64,000 bases of DNA from Bifidobacterium bombi DSM 19703. GTDB taxonomy: Bacteria > Actinomycetota > Actinomycetes > Actinomycetales > Bifidobacteriaceae. The stretch is from positions 1 to 64,000 of the forward strand of contig NZ_ATLK01000001.1 of the NCBI RefSeq assembly GCF_000737845.1, written 5' to 3'. The position numbers and the translations under genes are program-made. Below the pieces are notes generated by a model. That model saw nothing but the letters and a program-made list of their open reading frames with translations, did not search any database and was not told the DNA's origin. This document shows positions 43,493-52,249 of the stretch, one piece after another. Position 1 is the first letter of the stretch, and each line of letters opens with the position of its first letter.

Positions 43493-44119
43493 ATGAGCAG
43501 AAAAATAGCAGTGGTCGGGGCGAATGGCAAGGAAGGGCGGCTCATCGTCACCGAGGCGGTGAAGCGTGGCATGGATGTGACGGCTGTGGTGCGTCATGGG
43601 AACAGCACGCTGGCTCAACATGCCATGGTCAGGGATCTTTTCGATCTTACCGATGCGGATCTGCAAGGTTTCGATGCCGTGGTGGATGCTTTCGGCACGA
43701 CACCGGACAAAGCCGACGAGCACATCAGCTCGCTGCGACATCTCTGTGATGTTCTTTCGGGCAGTCGGACAAGGCTCTTGGTGATTGGCGGAGCGGGGAG
43801 TCTGTACACCGACAAAGCGCATGTCGCCAAGCTTTCCGATGAGTTCCCGGATGATATCAAAGCCATCCCCGTCGCCATGGGCCATGCCCTCGACGCTTTG
43901 CGTAAGCGTGGCGACGTCCGTTGGACCTATCTCAGCCCGGCCGCAGATTTCAGGGCGACGGGGGAGACGAAGGGGCGCTATGTGCTGGCGGGTGAGGAGT
44001 ACAGCACGGACTCCGATGGCGTCAGCGCTATTAGCTACGCTGATTTTGCCACGGCAATGGTAGATGAGATCGAGTCCGATCGACCGCATGAGCGTGAACG
44101 CATATCCGTGCGGTGGTGA
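43493..44119 (+). CDS. NAD(P)-binding Rossmann-fold protein (atypical SDR)
   Basis: The protein has 208 residues. The N-terminus KIAVVGANGKEGRLIVTEAV is a G-x-x-G-x-x-G dinucleotide-binding motif of atypical short-chain dehydrogenases. It is followed by VTAVVRH (strand and Arg that can contact the 2'-phosphate of NADP) and FDAVVDAFGT. LLVIGGAGSLYTD and TYLSPAADFRATGETKGRY also match the NAD(P)H-binding (NmrA-like/YhfK) family. The reaction is unknown; homologues are often called NADH-flavin reductases without proof. GGGAGG precedes the start. Confidence 0.88.
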   Translation: MSRKIAVVGANGKEGRLIVTEAVKRGMDVTAVVRHGNSTLAQHAMVRDLFDLTDADLQGFDAVVDAFGTTPDKADEHISSLRHLCDVLSGSRTRLLVIGGAGSLYTDKAHVAKLSDEFPDDIKAIPVAMGHALDALRKRGDVRWTYLSPAADFRATGETKGRYVLAGEEYSTDSDGVSAISYADFATAMVDEIESDRPHERERISVRW

Positions 44120-44246
44120 CGCGGGTGGAGTCGGTTTGTTCGGCGGATATCGATTCGGTGCGGGGCGGCTTTCGTTGGACGTGTCGCACTGGGGCGGGGT
44201 TCGTGTACACTTGTCTATTGCTGTTCAGCTCACGCTGGAACGGTGT

Positions 44247-44320
44247 GCGGATGTAGCTCAATGGTAGAGCCTCAGCCTTCCAAGCTGATTACGCGGGTTC
44301 GATTCCCGTCATCCGCTCCA
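44247..44320 (+). tRNA. tRNA-Gly(TCC)
   Basis: A complete cloverleaf is present: acceptor GCGGATG/CATCCGC, D arm GCTC-AATGGTA-GAGC, anticodon stem TCAGC/GCTGA with loop CTTCCAA (anticodon TCC at 44279-44281), and a T arm around GGGTTCGATTCCC. The discriminator is T, and CCA is encoded (44318-44320). The anticodon reads glycine GGA and GGG codons. Confidence 0.97.
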
Positions 44321-44808
44321 TGCTCGATCTTGAAAAGATGTCGAGATATCAGTCTTTTGAATTCTCTTGGAATTCATATCCTGCGTTGGTGATACAAAAA
44401 TGACATCAAATGAGGAGCTATTTACTGTACCTGAGAATAATTCGCCAGGTTCGCAGTGAACATCCGGGATGAAACGAGCCGGAAAGCGCACCTCCGGTTT
44501 ACGTAGATTATTGCGCTACTCCAGAGGACTTTGTGGCTGTGATGTAGTGTCTTTCGGACGGCCTCTGTGTCCAATATATTATGTTAATGCGTCGGAAATT
44601 TTCAGACGTGGTTCGAGTGCGTTGCAATGCACGTAGGCGGCGACCGTACTTATTGGCGTGGTGCAGCACCGATGCGCGAGGTCGGGCCGTCTGCCCCCAG
44701 GTTGCGGGCTCGGTGCGTGGTGGGGCGCGGGAAGTCCTCGTCGGCAGATGGCGTTTTACCATTATCCGGGTAAGGTAATGCACTGAAAGCAGTCGAGAGC
44801 GGGGCGGA
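44321..44808. other. Gene-free stretch after tRNA-Gly
   Basis: No convincing gene is present in about 490 bases. A short inverted repeat TGAATTC-TCTTG-GAATTCA lies at 44358-44376, shortly after the tRNA. The DNA from about 44340 to 44420 is AT-rich, unlike its surroundings. tRNA 3' ends are common integration sites, but no second copy of the tRNA end was found here. Confidence 0.4.
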
Positions 44809-45558
44809 ATGATGTCAGATACTACAAGGGGTCGAGACGGTCACGGAAATACGATCCCCGATGCGGAGGAGTCTTCCGACGATAGAAGGCTCTCCAACCA
44901 GGCCACCGAGATCATCGCTGGGAAGGTGGAGCAGGTTCCCGTGTCCAAACATCCCGTTTCCACGATTCCTGAGACCGATGTATCCTGGGCTGACATTCAG
45001 CGCAGCAGATTCAATCCCTGGGCTTGGGGCACTTACGTGGTCCTTGTCCTGCTGGCCATCGTGCTCCCGTATTGGGTTGGTCGGAAGCTGGCGTTGAATC
45101 ACGCTTCCGTGGTTCTCAGAGTGCTCAGCCCGTTCACGCCGCAGGGAATCACGTTCATTTCGTGGATGGTGAGCATGGTGGGTCTTGCCTTTCTGGGGCT
45201 GGCCCTTGTGGAATCTTCCACCTGGCTTTGGCGTCACCTTTTTGTATTCGCGTTGGCCGTCGAACAGCTTTTCGCCGGTGCATGCGTGCTGAAATTCAAT
45301 TTCTGGTATTCCACCCGCGTGATCTATGCCGAAGCGTCAGCCTTGCCGAATGCCGCGAATCTTGGCATTCTGGCCGTAATCATCGGCGCTGGGGTGTTTG
45401 CTGTGGTGTACGTGGGGCTTTTGGTCGCGATTCGTCCTGATTCCACATTGAACGTATTCACCCATAGCTGGGCCGCGTTCCTGATGTTTTTCTTCTTTGA
45501 GGCGGTGGCGTTGCTCCTCGCCATCTTCGTCGGCATTCCCGCGCTGTCTTCGGTATGA
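44809..45558 (+). CDS. Hypothetical membrane protein upstream of rpsO
   Basis: The protein has 249 residues. The first 65 are hydrophilic (DGHGNTIPDAEESSDDRRLS); five membrane helices follow at about 72-92 (WGTYVVLVLLAIVLPYWVG), 115-135, 142-165, 180-205 and 218-245. I recognise no family and no motif. ATG 44809 and 44812 are both possible, with a GGGGCGGA purine stretch immediately upstream. The next gene is rpsO, which has its own -10 site, so functional linkage is not implied. Confidence 0.7.
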   Translation: MMSDTTRGRDGHGNTIPDAEESSDDRRLSNQATEIIAGKVEQVPVSKHPVSTIPETDVSWADIQRSRFNPWAWGTYVVLVLLAIVLPYWVGRKLALNHASVVLRVLSPFTPQGITFISWMVSMVGLAFLGLALVESSTWLWRHLFVFALAVEQLFAGACVLKFNFWYSTRVIYAEASALPNAANLGILAVIIGAGVFAVVYVGLLVAIRPDSTLNVFTHSWAAFLMFFFFEAVALLLAIFVGIPALSSV

Positions 45559-45595
45559 TGGGCGTGTGCGCACTGAGGTTCTCCATGCTGTTGTG

Positions 45596-45687
45596 TATAC
45601 TTGATTGTTGGCGTGTTTCGCCCGCGGATGGAGAGCGCCTCCGGTACAGGATCGGTGGCACCGCGCAGCAACTATAAGGAGGATGCC
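45596..45687 (+). promoter_or_regulatory. -10 site and leader of rpsO
   Basis: A -10 hexamer TATACT lies at 45596-45601, giving a leader of about 80 bases up to the GTG start at 45688. The leader contains GGAG-AGCG-CCTCC-like and GGT-ACC complementary segments and ends with AAGGAGG. S15 represses its own translation through leader structure in several bacteria; whether that holds here cannot be read from sequence alone. Confidence 0.4.
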
Positions 45688-45957
45688 GTGGCACTTACGG
45701 CTGAAGTCAAGCAAGAGATCATTAGCAAGTACGCTACGCATGAGGGTGACACGGGTTCCCCGGAGGTTCAGGTGGCTTTGCTTACCCGGCGTATTGCGGA
45801 TTTGACCGAGCACCTTAAGACCCATCAGCACGATCATCATTCGCGCCGTGGTCTGTTGCTCATGGTTGGCGACCGTCGTCGTCTGCTTGACTACTTGAAG
45901 CGTGAAGACATCAACCGTTACCGTTCGCTCATTGAGCGTCTCGGTTTGCGTCGATAG
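45688..45957 (+). CDS. rpsO: 30S ribosomal protein S15
   Basis: This 89-residue primary 16S rRNA-binding protein of the small subunit platform begins [20 protein letters not shown]. It contains [20 protein letters not shown] and [20 protein letters not shown], ending [12 protein letters not shown]. The start is GTG at 45688, with AAGGAGG seven bases upstream; the open frame extends further upstream but without S15-like sequence. It precedes pnp, the classical rpsO-pnp order. Confidence 0.98.
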   Translation: MALTAEVKQEIISKYATHEGDTGSPEVQVALLTRRIADLTEHLKTHQHDHHSRRGLLLMVGDRRRLLDYLKREDINRYRSLIERLGLRR

Positions 45958-45962
45958 CTTTG

Positions 45963-45987
45963 TGCCCGGGCTTTGCTCGGGCATTTT
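45963..45987 (+). terminator. Intrinsic terminator after rpsO
   Basis: TGCCCGGGC and GCTCGGGCA pair around a TTT loop and are followed by a T run (TTTTT). It separates rpsO from pnp, which has its own -10 site. Confidence 0.85.
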
Positions 45988-46092
45988 TGCAATAGGGCCG
46001 CGATGCGACGGTACGCGCCTTCTTCCGGCGATCTGCCGATTTGCGAGGGAAACACTGGACGGTCTTAAGGTGAAGACCGATGAAAACTACAC

Positions 46093-46098
46093 TATAAT
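46093..46098 (+). promoter_or_regulatory. -10 site of pnp
   Basis: A perfect TATAAT lies at 46093-46098 with TGAAGA 16 bases upstream as a weak -35. The leader to the GTG start at 46242 would be about 137 bases. A small hairpin GGTCTT-AAGGTG-AAGACC lies just upstream of the hexamer. Confidence 0.55.
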
Positions 46099-46241
46099 TA
46101 AAAACAGCTGACGCTGAGAAGTGAACATGGCGTCCGGACGGATGAGGATACGGCGATGTGCGTGATGAGTTAACGTCCACGATGACATCAAACATTTTGA
46201 GGTATGCAGAGTATCAGGTAAATCAAACAAAGGAGGAACCC

Positions 46242-48983
46242 GTGGAGGGTCCCGAAATAAAGGCTGTTGAAGCCGTAATCGATAATGGAACATTTGGCAA
46301 GCGTGTGCTGCGCTTCGAGACGGGTCGTTTGGCCCAGCAGGCGGACGGCGCCGTAGCCGCATATCTGGATGACGATTCGATGGTGCTTTCCACCACGACC
46401 GCCGGTTCGAGCCCCAAGGAGAACTATGACTTCTTCCCGCTGACCGTCGACGTCGAGGAGAAGATGTACGCCGCAGGTAAGATTCCCGGCTCCTTCTTCC
46501 GTCGTGAGGGGCGTCCCTCGAACGACGCCATTCTGGCGTGCCGTATCATCGATCGCCCATTGCGTCCCCTGTTCCCGCACACATTGCGCAATGAGGTGCA
46601 GGTCGTGGAGACGGTCCTCTCGTGCAACCCCGATGATGCCTATGACATGATTGCACTTAACGCGGCTTCCGCTTCCACCATGATCTCCGGGCTGCCGTTT
46701 GAAGGCCCAGTGTCCGGGGTCCGTCTGGCTCTGGTCGATGGTCAGTGGGTCGCTTTCCCGCGCTGGAGCGAGCGTGACCGCGCCGTGTTTGAAATCGTCG
46801 TCGCCGGCCGTGTGATCGAGAACGGTGATGTGGCGATCGCGATGATAGAAGCGGGTGCGGGCAAGAACGCCTGGAACCTCATCTATGACGAGGGTCAGGA
46901 AAAACCCGATGAGGCTGTGGTGGCCGGCGGCCTTGAAGCCGCGAAGCCTTTCATCAAGGTGATCTGCGAGGCTCAGAACGAGCTCAAGGAGAAAGCAGGA
47001 AAGGCCAATACGAAGGAATTCCAGCTGTTCCCCGAATACACGGACGAGTTGTACAAGCGCATCGACGAGATCGCACACGACGATCTTTCCGAGGCACTTT
47101 CCATCGCGGAGAAGCTTCCGCGCCAGGAACGCATCCACGAGATCAAGGAAGACGTTCGCACCAAGCTTGCCGATGAGTTCACCGACATGGACGATGATGA
47201 GAAGGACAAGGAACTGGGCAACGCCTTTAAGGAGCTTCAGCGGCAGATCGTTCGTCGTCGCATCCTTACCGAGGACTACCGCATCGATGGGCGTGGCCTG
47301 AAGGACATCCGTACGCTTTCCGCGGAAGTGGACATCGTTCCTCGCGTGCATGGTTCGGCGCTCTTCCAGCGCGGCGAGACCCAGATTCTGGGTGTAACGA
47401 CATTGGGCATGCTCAAGATGGAGCAGACGCTTGATGCCATTTCGGGTCCTCAGACGAAGCGTTATATGCACAATTATGAGATGCCTCCGTATTCCACAGG
47501 TGAGACCGGCCGCGTGGGCTCGCCCAAGCGCCGTGAGGTAGGTCATGGTGCTCTCGCAGAGAAGGCTTTGACGCCGGTTCTGCCAAGCCGTGAGGACTTC
47601 CCGTATGCCATTCGCCAGGTTTCCGAGGCGATCGGTTCCAACGGTTCCACATCCATGGGCTCCGTGTGTGCTTCCACATTGTCGCTGTTGGCGGCGGGAG
47701 TTCCTCTGAAGGCGCCGGTGGCGGGCATCGCCATGGGCTTGGTTTCGGGTGACGTCGACGGCAAGCATGTTTACAAGACCTTGACCGACATTCTTGGTGC
47801 GGAAGATGCGTTCGGCGACATGGACTTCAAGGTCGCCGGTACCTCCGAGTTCATCACGGCCCTTCAGCTTGACACCAAACTTGACGGCATTCCGGCTGAT
47901 GTGCTTTCTGCTGCATTGCAGCAGGCCAAGGATGCGCGTACCACGATCCTCGAGGTGATTGACGAGTGCATCGACGCTCCGGCTGAGATGAGCCCCACAG
48001 CTCCCCGCATCATCACCACCAACGTTCCGGTGGATAAGATCGGAGAGGTGATTGGGCCCAAGGGCAAGATGATTAACCAGATTCAGGAAGACACCGGTGC
48101 GACGGTCACCATTGAGGATGACGGAACGGTCTACATCGCTTCCGAGGGTGGAGACGCCGCGGAGAAGGCCAAGGCCACGATAGACTCCATCGCCAACCCG
48201 CATGTACCGGCAGTGGGGGAGACCTTCAACGGCAAGGTAGTCAAGACCACAAGCTTCGGCGCTTTCGTGAACCTCACCCCGGGCACCGATGGGTTGTTGC
48301 ACATCTCCCAGATTCGCAATCTCACCGACGGTGAACGCATCGATGCCGTTGAAGACGTGCTCACTGAAGGTGACAACGTCGAGGTCGTGGTGCAGGGAGT
48401 GGATGACCGTGGCAAGATTTCGCTGGCCATTCCTGGATTCGAAGAGGAGCAGAACTTCGGATCCCACGCGCGTCGTGAAAGCCATGATGACCATAGGGGC
48501 TTCGAACATCGCGATGACCATGGATACCGTGGTCGTTCCCGTGAGGATCGTCGCCACGATGACCGCGATTATGATGACCGTCCGCGTCGCCGCCTTGTCG
48601 AGGTGGAAGACGATGTGGACGATGTGGATTTGGATGACATCGTTGAACAAGCCGAGCGGCCTTCCCGTGAAGGCCGCGATGACCGCCGTCATGAACCGCG
48701 TCGTCGTCGTGACGACCGTGATTATGATGACCGTCCGCGCCGTCGCCGTGAGGTTCGCGAGGATAGCATTGATGCGGATGAGCGTCCTTCACGGGACGAC
48801 CGCGGTCGACGCGGTGAATATCGCGGGCGTGAAGGGCGTACGTTCCGTGGAGGCCGCAGGAACGACCGTAATCCTCGCTATGCCACCGACGATCACTATG
48901 ATGAGTATCGTTCGAATCGTGAGGAGCGCCATGAGCGTCCACGTCGCCAGGTGCGTCGTGATTTCGATCCGTTCGAGGACTGA
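46242..48983 (+). CDS. pnp: Polynucleotide phosphorylase with long Arg/Asp-rich tail
   Basis: This 913-residue protein degrades RNA from the 3' end with phosphate. The two RNase PH-like cores are visible: the first through [20 protein letters not shown] and [20 protein letters not shown], and the second with [33 protein letters not shown] and the catalytic [16 protein letters not shown] domain (about 590-646) and an S1 domain (about 657-733) follow. Residues 739-913 form an extra disordered tail rich in Arg, Asp, Glu and Tyr with repeats such as [11 protein letters not shown]. coli PNPase ends at about 711. GTG 46242 with AAGGAGGA is the start; the longer frame from 46158 is rejected. Confidence 0.97.
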   Translation: MEGPEIKAVEAVIDNGTFGKRVLRFETGRLAQQADGAVAAYLDDDSMVLSTTTAGSSPKENYDFFPLTVDVEEKMYAAGKIPGSFFRREGRPSNDAILACRIIDRPLRPLFPHTLRNEVQVVETVLSCNPDDAYDMIALNAASASTMISGLPFEGPVSGVRLALVDGQWVAFPRWSERDRAVFEIVVAGRVIENGDVAIAMIEAGAGKNAWNLIYDEGQEKPDEAVVAGGLEAAKPFIKVICEAQNELKEKAGKANTKEFQLFPEYTDELYKRIDEIAHDDLSEALSIAEKLPRQERIHEIKEDVRTKLADEFTDMDDDEKDKELGNAFKELQRQIVRRRILTEDYRIDGRGLKDIRTLSAEVDIVPRVHGSALFQRGETQILGVTTLGMLKMEQTLDAISGPQTKRYMHNYEMPPYSTGETGRVGSPKRREVGHGALAEKALTPVLPSREDFPYAIRQVSEAIGSNGSTSMGSVCASTLSLLAAGVPLKAPVAGIAMGLVSGDVDGKHVYKTLTDILGAEDAFGDMDFKVAGTSEFITALQLDTKLDGIPADVLSAALQQAKDARTTILEVIDECIDAPAEMSPTAPRIITTNVPVDKIGEVIGPKGKMINQIQEDTGATVTIEDDGTVYIASEGGDAAEKAKATIDSIANPHVPAVGETFNGKVVKTTSFGAFVNLTPGTDGLLHISQIRNLTDGERIDAVEDVLTEGDNVEVVVQGVDDRGKISLAIPGFEEEQNFGSHARRESHDDHRGFEHRDDHGYRGRSREDRRHDDRDYDDRPRRRLVEVEDDVDDVDLDDIVEQAERPSREGRDDRRHEPRRRRDDRDYDDRPRRRREVREDSIDADERPSRDDRGRRGEYRGREGRTFRGGRRNDRNPRYATDDHYDEYRSNREERHERPRRQVRRDFDPFED
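48567..48739 (+). repeat. Duplicated 20-base segment in the pnp tail
   Basis: The same 20 bases, beginning GATTATGATGACCG, occur at 48567-48586 and 48720-48739 in the same frame. They encode DYDDRPR. Similar shorter units (GATGACCGC, CGTCGCCGT) surround both, so the tail seems to have grown by slippage or unequal exchange. Confidence 0.6.
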
Positions 48984-49016
48984 TTGGGTCGATAGCGCAA
49001 CAGAGTAGGAATTGAA

Positions 49017-49064
49017 GCGTCAGTGGGGCGTGTCCATGTGGGCACATGCGTCACTGGCGTTTTT
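49017..49064 (+). terminator. Intrinsic terminator after pnp
   Basis: GCGTCAGTG (49017-49025) pairs with CACTGGCG (49052-49059), allowing one G-T pair, with an internal GTG/CAC stem. TTTTT follows at 49060-49064. Confidence 0.8.
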
Positions 49065-49227
49065 CATTATATATGCCGGTGGAGCGCCTTACATGCCGAT
49101 GGTGTTCCTCGTGAATCCCGCGCGGGGCTTCAAACAGCGCATGTGATAGAATCGTGCATCCGCCTGTGCTCGCGGTGGTTGGAGTATGGTGGCGTATGGG
49201 CAATGAGAACGCTGATGGGAGAGCGAT

Positions 49228-50274
49228 ATGTCAGAGGAATCCGTGTTCGGGCGAGACGGTGAACAAAACGATGGTGTCGTCGAGAGTGAAACGATTCTGG
49301 ACAGCAGCGCCATTCCTTCAACGGATGACGAAGGGCAACCCATACCGGTCACCATTCCCGTTGTGCTGGCACCAGGGGTGCGAGTCATATACACCACACG
49401 ACTTGGCGGGGTCAGCGAAGGTGGGTATGCTCACTGCAATCTCGGAGGCAAAGGTGGCGATGATCCGTCACACGTCAGAAATAACAGGCTTGCGGTGGCG
49501 CATGTGGTAGGTGCCCCACTTGCTCTGGTCTCCCAGGTTCACTCTGGGCGTGCCGTGGACGTCGATGGATTGATTGAGGTTTCCGATGCTGGCAAGGAAG
49601 GGCCTTTGCTGGGGGTGCGAGCAAGCGGCCAGATTACCATTGCCGATGTGGAAGCTGATGGACAGGTCACTTCACGTAGAGGCGTCGCCTTGGGAATGTT
49701 CGCAGCTGATTGTCTGCCGGTGCTGCTGGCCGACCCTGAGGTCGGTGTCATCGGCGCCGCCCATTGCGGAAGGAAGGGGTTGGAGCGCGGAATCATCGGC
49801 TCCGTTGTGGGGATGATGGAAGACAAAGGAGCCATGCCCAATCGCATCGCGGCCACCCTAGGGCCATGTATCTGCTCTGATTGCTATGAGGTGGGTGATG
49901 GCATCGCTGGTGCTTTCGACGCCCGCTTCCCGGGAACGTCCAGTCTTACCCGATTCGGTGGGCCGGGCATTGACATTGCCGGTGCGGCGTTGCAGGAATT
50001 GCGCGCCGCCGGGGTACCTGCGGACAACGTGGTATCCTCACTGCCGAGGGTGGCCGCCGCCACTCAATACTTGGCCGATGACGCTGAACTACGAGGTCTG
50101 AGCCAAGCCGACGACTGGTCTGATGAACGTGGAAGCGGTTTTGATGAGGGTTCACTCCATGTGCACCACCCGTTGTGTACGTTGGAGAATCCGATGTGGT
50201 ATTCGCACCGGCGTTCCTCACTCGCACGAAAGGAGCGCGAGGGGCGCATGCTCGCAATCGTCGTGCGCGATTGA
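49228..50274 (+). CDS. YfiH/LACC1-type protein (purine nucleoside phosphorylase/deaminase, formerly polyphenol oxidase)
   Basis: The protein has 348 residues. The Cu-oxidase_4 fold includes RVIYTTRLGGVSEGGYAHCN, then SQVHSGRAV (His near 104), ALGMFAADCLPVLLADPE (Cys near 161) and IGAAHCGRKGLERGII (His near 178). These supply the zinc-site residues of the family. Related proteins act on purine nucleosides (phosphorolysis, deamination) with zinc. Some also edit peptidoglycan precursors, and the old label laccase or polyphenol oxidase is probably misleading. An N-terminal stretch of about 40 residues and an insert around 120-145 are extra. GGGAGAG precedes the ATG. Confidence 0.9.
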   Translation: MSEESVFGRDGEQNDGVVESETILDSSAIPSTDDEGQPIPVTIPVVLAPGVRVIYTTRLGGVSEGGYAHCNLGGKGGDDPSHVRNNRLAVAHVVGAPLALVSQVHSGRAVDVDGLIEVSDAGKEGPLLGVRASGQITIADVEADGQVTSRRGVALGMFAADCLPVLLADPEVGVIGAAHCGRKGLERGIIGSVVGMMEDKGAMPNRIAATLGPCICSDCYEVGDGIAGAFDARFPGTSSLTRFGGPGIDIAGAALQELRAAGVPADNVVSSLPRVAAATQYLADDAELRGLSQADDWSDERGSGFDEGSLHVHHPLCTLENPMWYSHRRSSLARKEREGRMLAIVVRD

Positions 50275-50317
50275 AAAAGCTGGCTCGGACGTTCCTGTAT
50301 GAGAGTCTGCAGTATTC

Positions 50318-50352
50318 GACGCCATTGAGGCGATTGCTTCAACGGCGTCTTT
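50318..50352 (+). terminator. Intrinsic terminator after the YfiH-type gene
   Basis: GACGCC-A-TTGA (50318-50328) pairs with TCAA-C-GGCGTC (ending 50349), followed by TTT. It lies 44 bases after the stop codon. The remaining bases up to 50539 show nothing recognisable. Confidence 0.7.
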
Positions 50353-50539
50353 GCATGTGGTTATGAAGATTCAGGTCTATGGCCGCATGGCCGTGCCCGC
50401 CCGGGTGTGTTCCCGCATGGCGGCGTGTGTGCCGCGTATTTGCTGCACGTCGCAGACCCGAGAATCATGGCTGATCTCATCCACTCGCGTGGGAGGCCTG
50501 ACTGTGAGTGACATCCGATTGGCAGGGTATGAATGCGGC

Positions 50540-51061
50540 TTACTTGCGCCTGCGTTGTATACGATTGACGACGGCTTGCGTGCTTCGGTTCGAGAATTCA
50601 CTGATGACCGCGCCGAAAGCCGCGGAAAGCACGGCAAAGATAATGCTGGCGAAGATTCCCTGTTGGTGTGTGGATTCTTCCTCTGCCCCGTGCCTGGTGT
50701 TTCTGCTGTACTTGGTCAGCGTGTTGTCCCAGATCCATTGGAATGCCTTGCCCCCTAGAATGCCGGTGAGCATGGGCACGATGGATTTGAACGCCTTGTC
50801 TCCCAATGTGTCCGGGTCGTCGAGCAGTCTCTGACGAGCCTGTGCGATCTTGCCATCCGCCTCATGAAAGCGCTCGACTATGCCATCGGCATCGGAGGTG
50901 CCGTGCGCATCCTGGGTGAGCGTTCCGTTTTCAGGCGCGGACTGTGCATGCTGTCGGCTTGGTTTGCCGTCATTCTGACCGCGGCCGTTTTGCCATGCGG
51001 ATGCCGGAACATTACTGGTGCGGGTTATCTTGGTGAAGCCGGACTTGAGTGTATTGCGCAT
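50540..51061 (-). CDS. DUF4235 family membrane protein
   Basis: The protein has 173 residues. The first 85 are hydrophilic and of low complexity, with Gln, Asn, Gly and Ser. The C-terminal half matches DUF4235: KSIVPMLTGILGGKAFQWIW, a spacer, then a membrane segment FASIIFAVLSAAFGAVISEF and the terminal basic stretch VVNRIQRRRK. The family is restricted mainly to Actinobacteria and has no known function. The gene lies convergent to the YfiH-type gene and divergent from the histidine phosphatase gene, so no operon partner is apparent. Confidence 0.8.
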   Translation of the reverse strand: MRNTLKSGFTKITRTSNVPASAWQNGRGQNDGKPSRQHAQSAPENGTLTQDAHGTSDADGIVERFHEADGKIAQARQRLLDDPDTLGDKAFKSIVPMLTGILGGKAFQWIWDNTLTKYSRNTRHGAEEESTHQQGIFASIIFAVLSAAFGAVISEFSNRSTQAVVNRIQRRRK

Positions 51062-51128
51062 AAATCAATGATACGACCAGGTGATGATACATGCAGTGGT
51101 GAAATATGCCCCTGGCATGACGACGCGC

Positions 51129-51134
51129 TATAGT
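51129..51134 (+). promoter_or_regulatory. -10-like TATAGT for a leaderless phosphatase transcript
   Basis: TATAGT ends six bases before the ATG at 51141, and there is no Shine-Dalgarno sequence. This supports 51141 as the start and a leaderless transcript. Confidence 0.45.
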
Positions 51135-51140
51135 CGTGGT

Positions 51141-51839
51141 ATGGCTAATTACATTACGTCAGGCAATGGAGCTTCTTCGCCAGGTTATCTGGTATTGATG
51201 CGTCATGGACAGACGGCTTGGAGTCTGAGCGGCCAGCACACGGGGCGCACCGACATCCCTCTCACGGACGAAGGGGAGCGTCAAGCCACGGAAGGTGGCC
51301 GTCGTTTACGAGAGGCGTTTCCAAGCGGTTTCGATGCCCCCGATGTGCTGGTGAGCCCTTTGAGTCGCGCACGCATGACCGCGGAACGTGCCGGATTTGA
51401 GCATTACCGGACCACGGAAGATCTATTGGAATGGGATTATGGCCGGGCCGAAGGCCGTACCCGTGACCAGGTCAGCCAGCTGCTCGGCCGCCAATGGGAG
51501 CTCTGGAGAGATGGCACCGAAGCTCTGGACGGCATTTCGACAGGCGAGTGGGTTGCCGGACTGCCTACGGGGCGTAAGATTCTTGTGCGAAACGGTGTGG
51601 GCGAGACCATAGAAGAGGTGGCTTTGCGTGCCAGGCACCTGCTGGAATCGGTTGATAGGCGAGTGCTGTCGGGGCACGATGTGCTGCTCGTCGCCCACGC
51701 GCATGTACTTCGTATCGTCACGAGTCAATGGCTTGGCGTCGATCCGCGTCAGGCAAGGCTTCTGCGCTTTGACACAGCGCACTTTTCCGTGCTGAGCTAC
51801 TACAAGAACGACCGTGTCATCGACCGGTGGAATCTGTAA
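51141..51839 (+). CDS. Histidine phosphatase family protein (phosphoglycerate mutase-like)
   Basis: The protein has 232 residues. YLVLMRHGQTAWSLSGQHTG contains the R-H-G with the phosphorylatable His (about 22). DIPLTDEGERQA, VLVSPLSRARMTAERAG, LLEWDYGRAEGRT and VLLVAHAHVLRIVTSQW supply the second His and other active-site residues. The spacing is that of broad-specificity phosphatases of the PhoE/CobC type rather than of true glycolytic mutases. The substrate is not evident. The start is set by a -10 hexamer placed for leaderless transcription; the longer frame from 51081 is unlikely. Confidence 0.9.
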   Translation: MANYITSGNGASSPGYLVLMRHGQTAWSLSGQHTGRTDIPLTDEGERQATEGGRRLREAFPSGFDAPDVLVSPLSRARMTAERAGFEHYRTTEDLLEWDYGRAEGRTRDQVSQLLGRQWELWRDGTEALDGISTGEWVAGLPTGRKILVRNGVGETIEEVALRARHLLESVDRRVLSGHDVLLVAHAHVLRIVTSQWLGVDPRQARLLRFDTAHFSVLSYYKNDRVIDRWNL

Positions 51840-52249
51840 TTGTTCCACGTGTTCGGGGTTCGGCTACGCATGCCCGCGACGACTGTGTGTTGTCGTCTGT
51901 GCCGACAGTTTGACGTGGGGTCGCGAATGTCATCGGTCGTTGGCTGCATGGGCTTTAACCAGGATTGGTTCTTCTGTTGGTACCAAAATCCTGAGCGCCG
52001 TTCGTGGTTTTCTGCGCTCACTTGTCAATTAGTCGGCGGAACGGTCATTTGAAATGGTTGGTGTAACGATGCTCTGGAATGAATGTGAGCAATGATCGAT
52101 CGCAATGGTCAGCTGGCCGATGCAGCGCGATGAGTCGTCGGCAAGGCATAAGTGCAGGAAGACTCGGGCTGCGTTACATCTCTACTTTATGTAAATCAGC
52201 TAGGATGGACACAGCCCGAGTCATTTTAATCGGTACGTACCCTATTCGA
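51840..52249. other. Gene-free stretch between convergent phosphatase and alpha-glucosidase genes
   Basis: About 410 bases have no credible gene. The striking element is the nested hairpin at 52161-52222. The rest shows no motif I recognise. Confidence 0.45.
52161..52225. terminator. Large nested hairpin between convergent genes
   Basis: GACTCGGGCTG (52161-52171) and CAGCCCGAGTC (52212-52222) form a perfect 11-bp stem. Within the 40-base loop, TTACAT and ATGTAA pair again. On the plus strand TCATTTTAAT follows. It may be a terminator for the convergent genes, though the loop is unusually large for one. Confidence 0.5.

Noticed and set aside
44318..44420. Integration site at the 3' end of tRNA-Gly
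   Set aside because: No integrase gene and no second copy of the tRNA end occur in the window.
46188..48692. An 834-residue open frame on the minus strand opposite pnp
   Set aside because: It mirrors the codon pattern of pnp, has no ribosome site and no family features; the plus strand carries unmistakable PNPase motifs.
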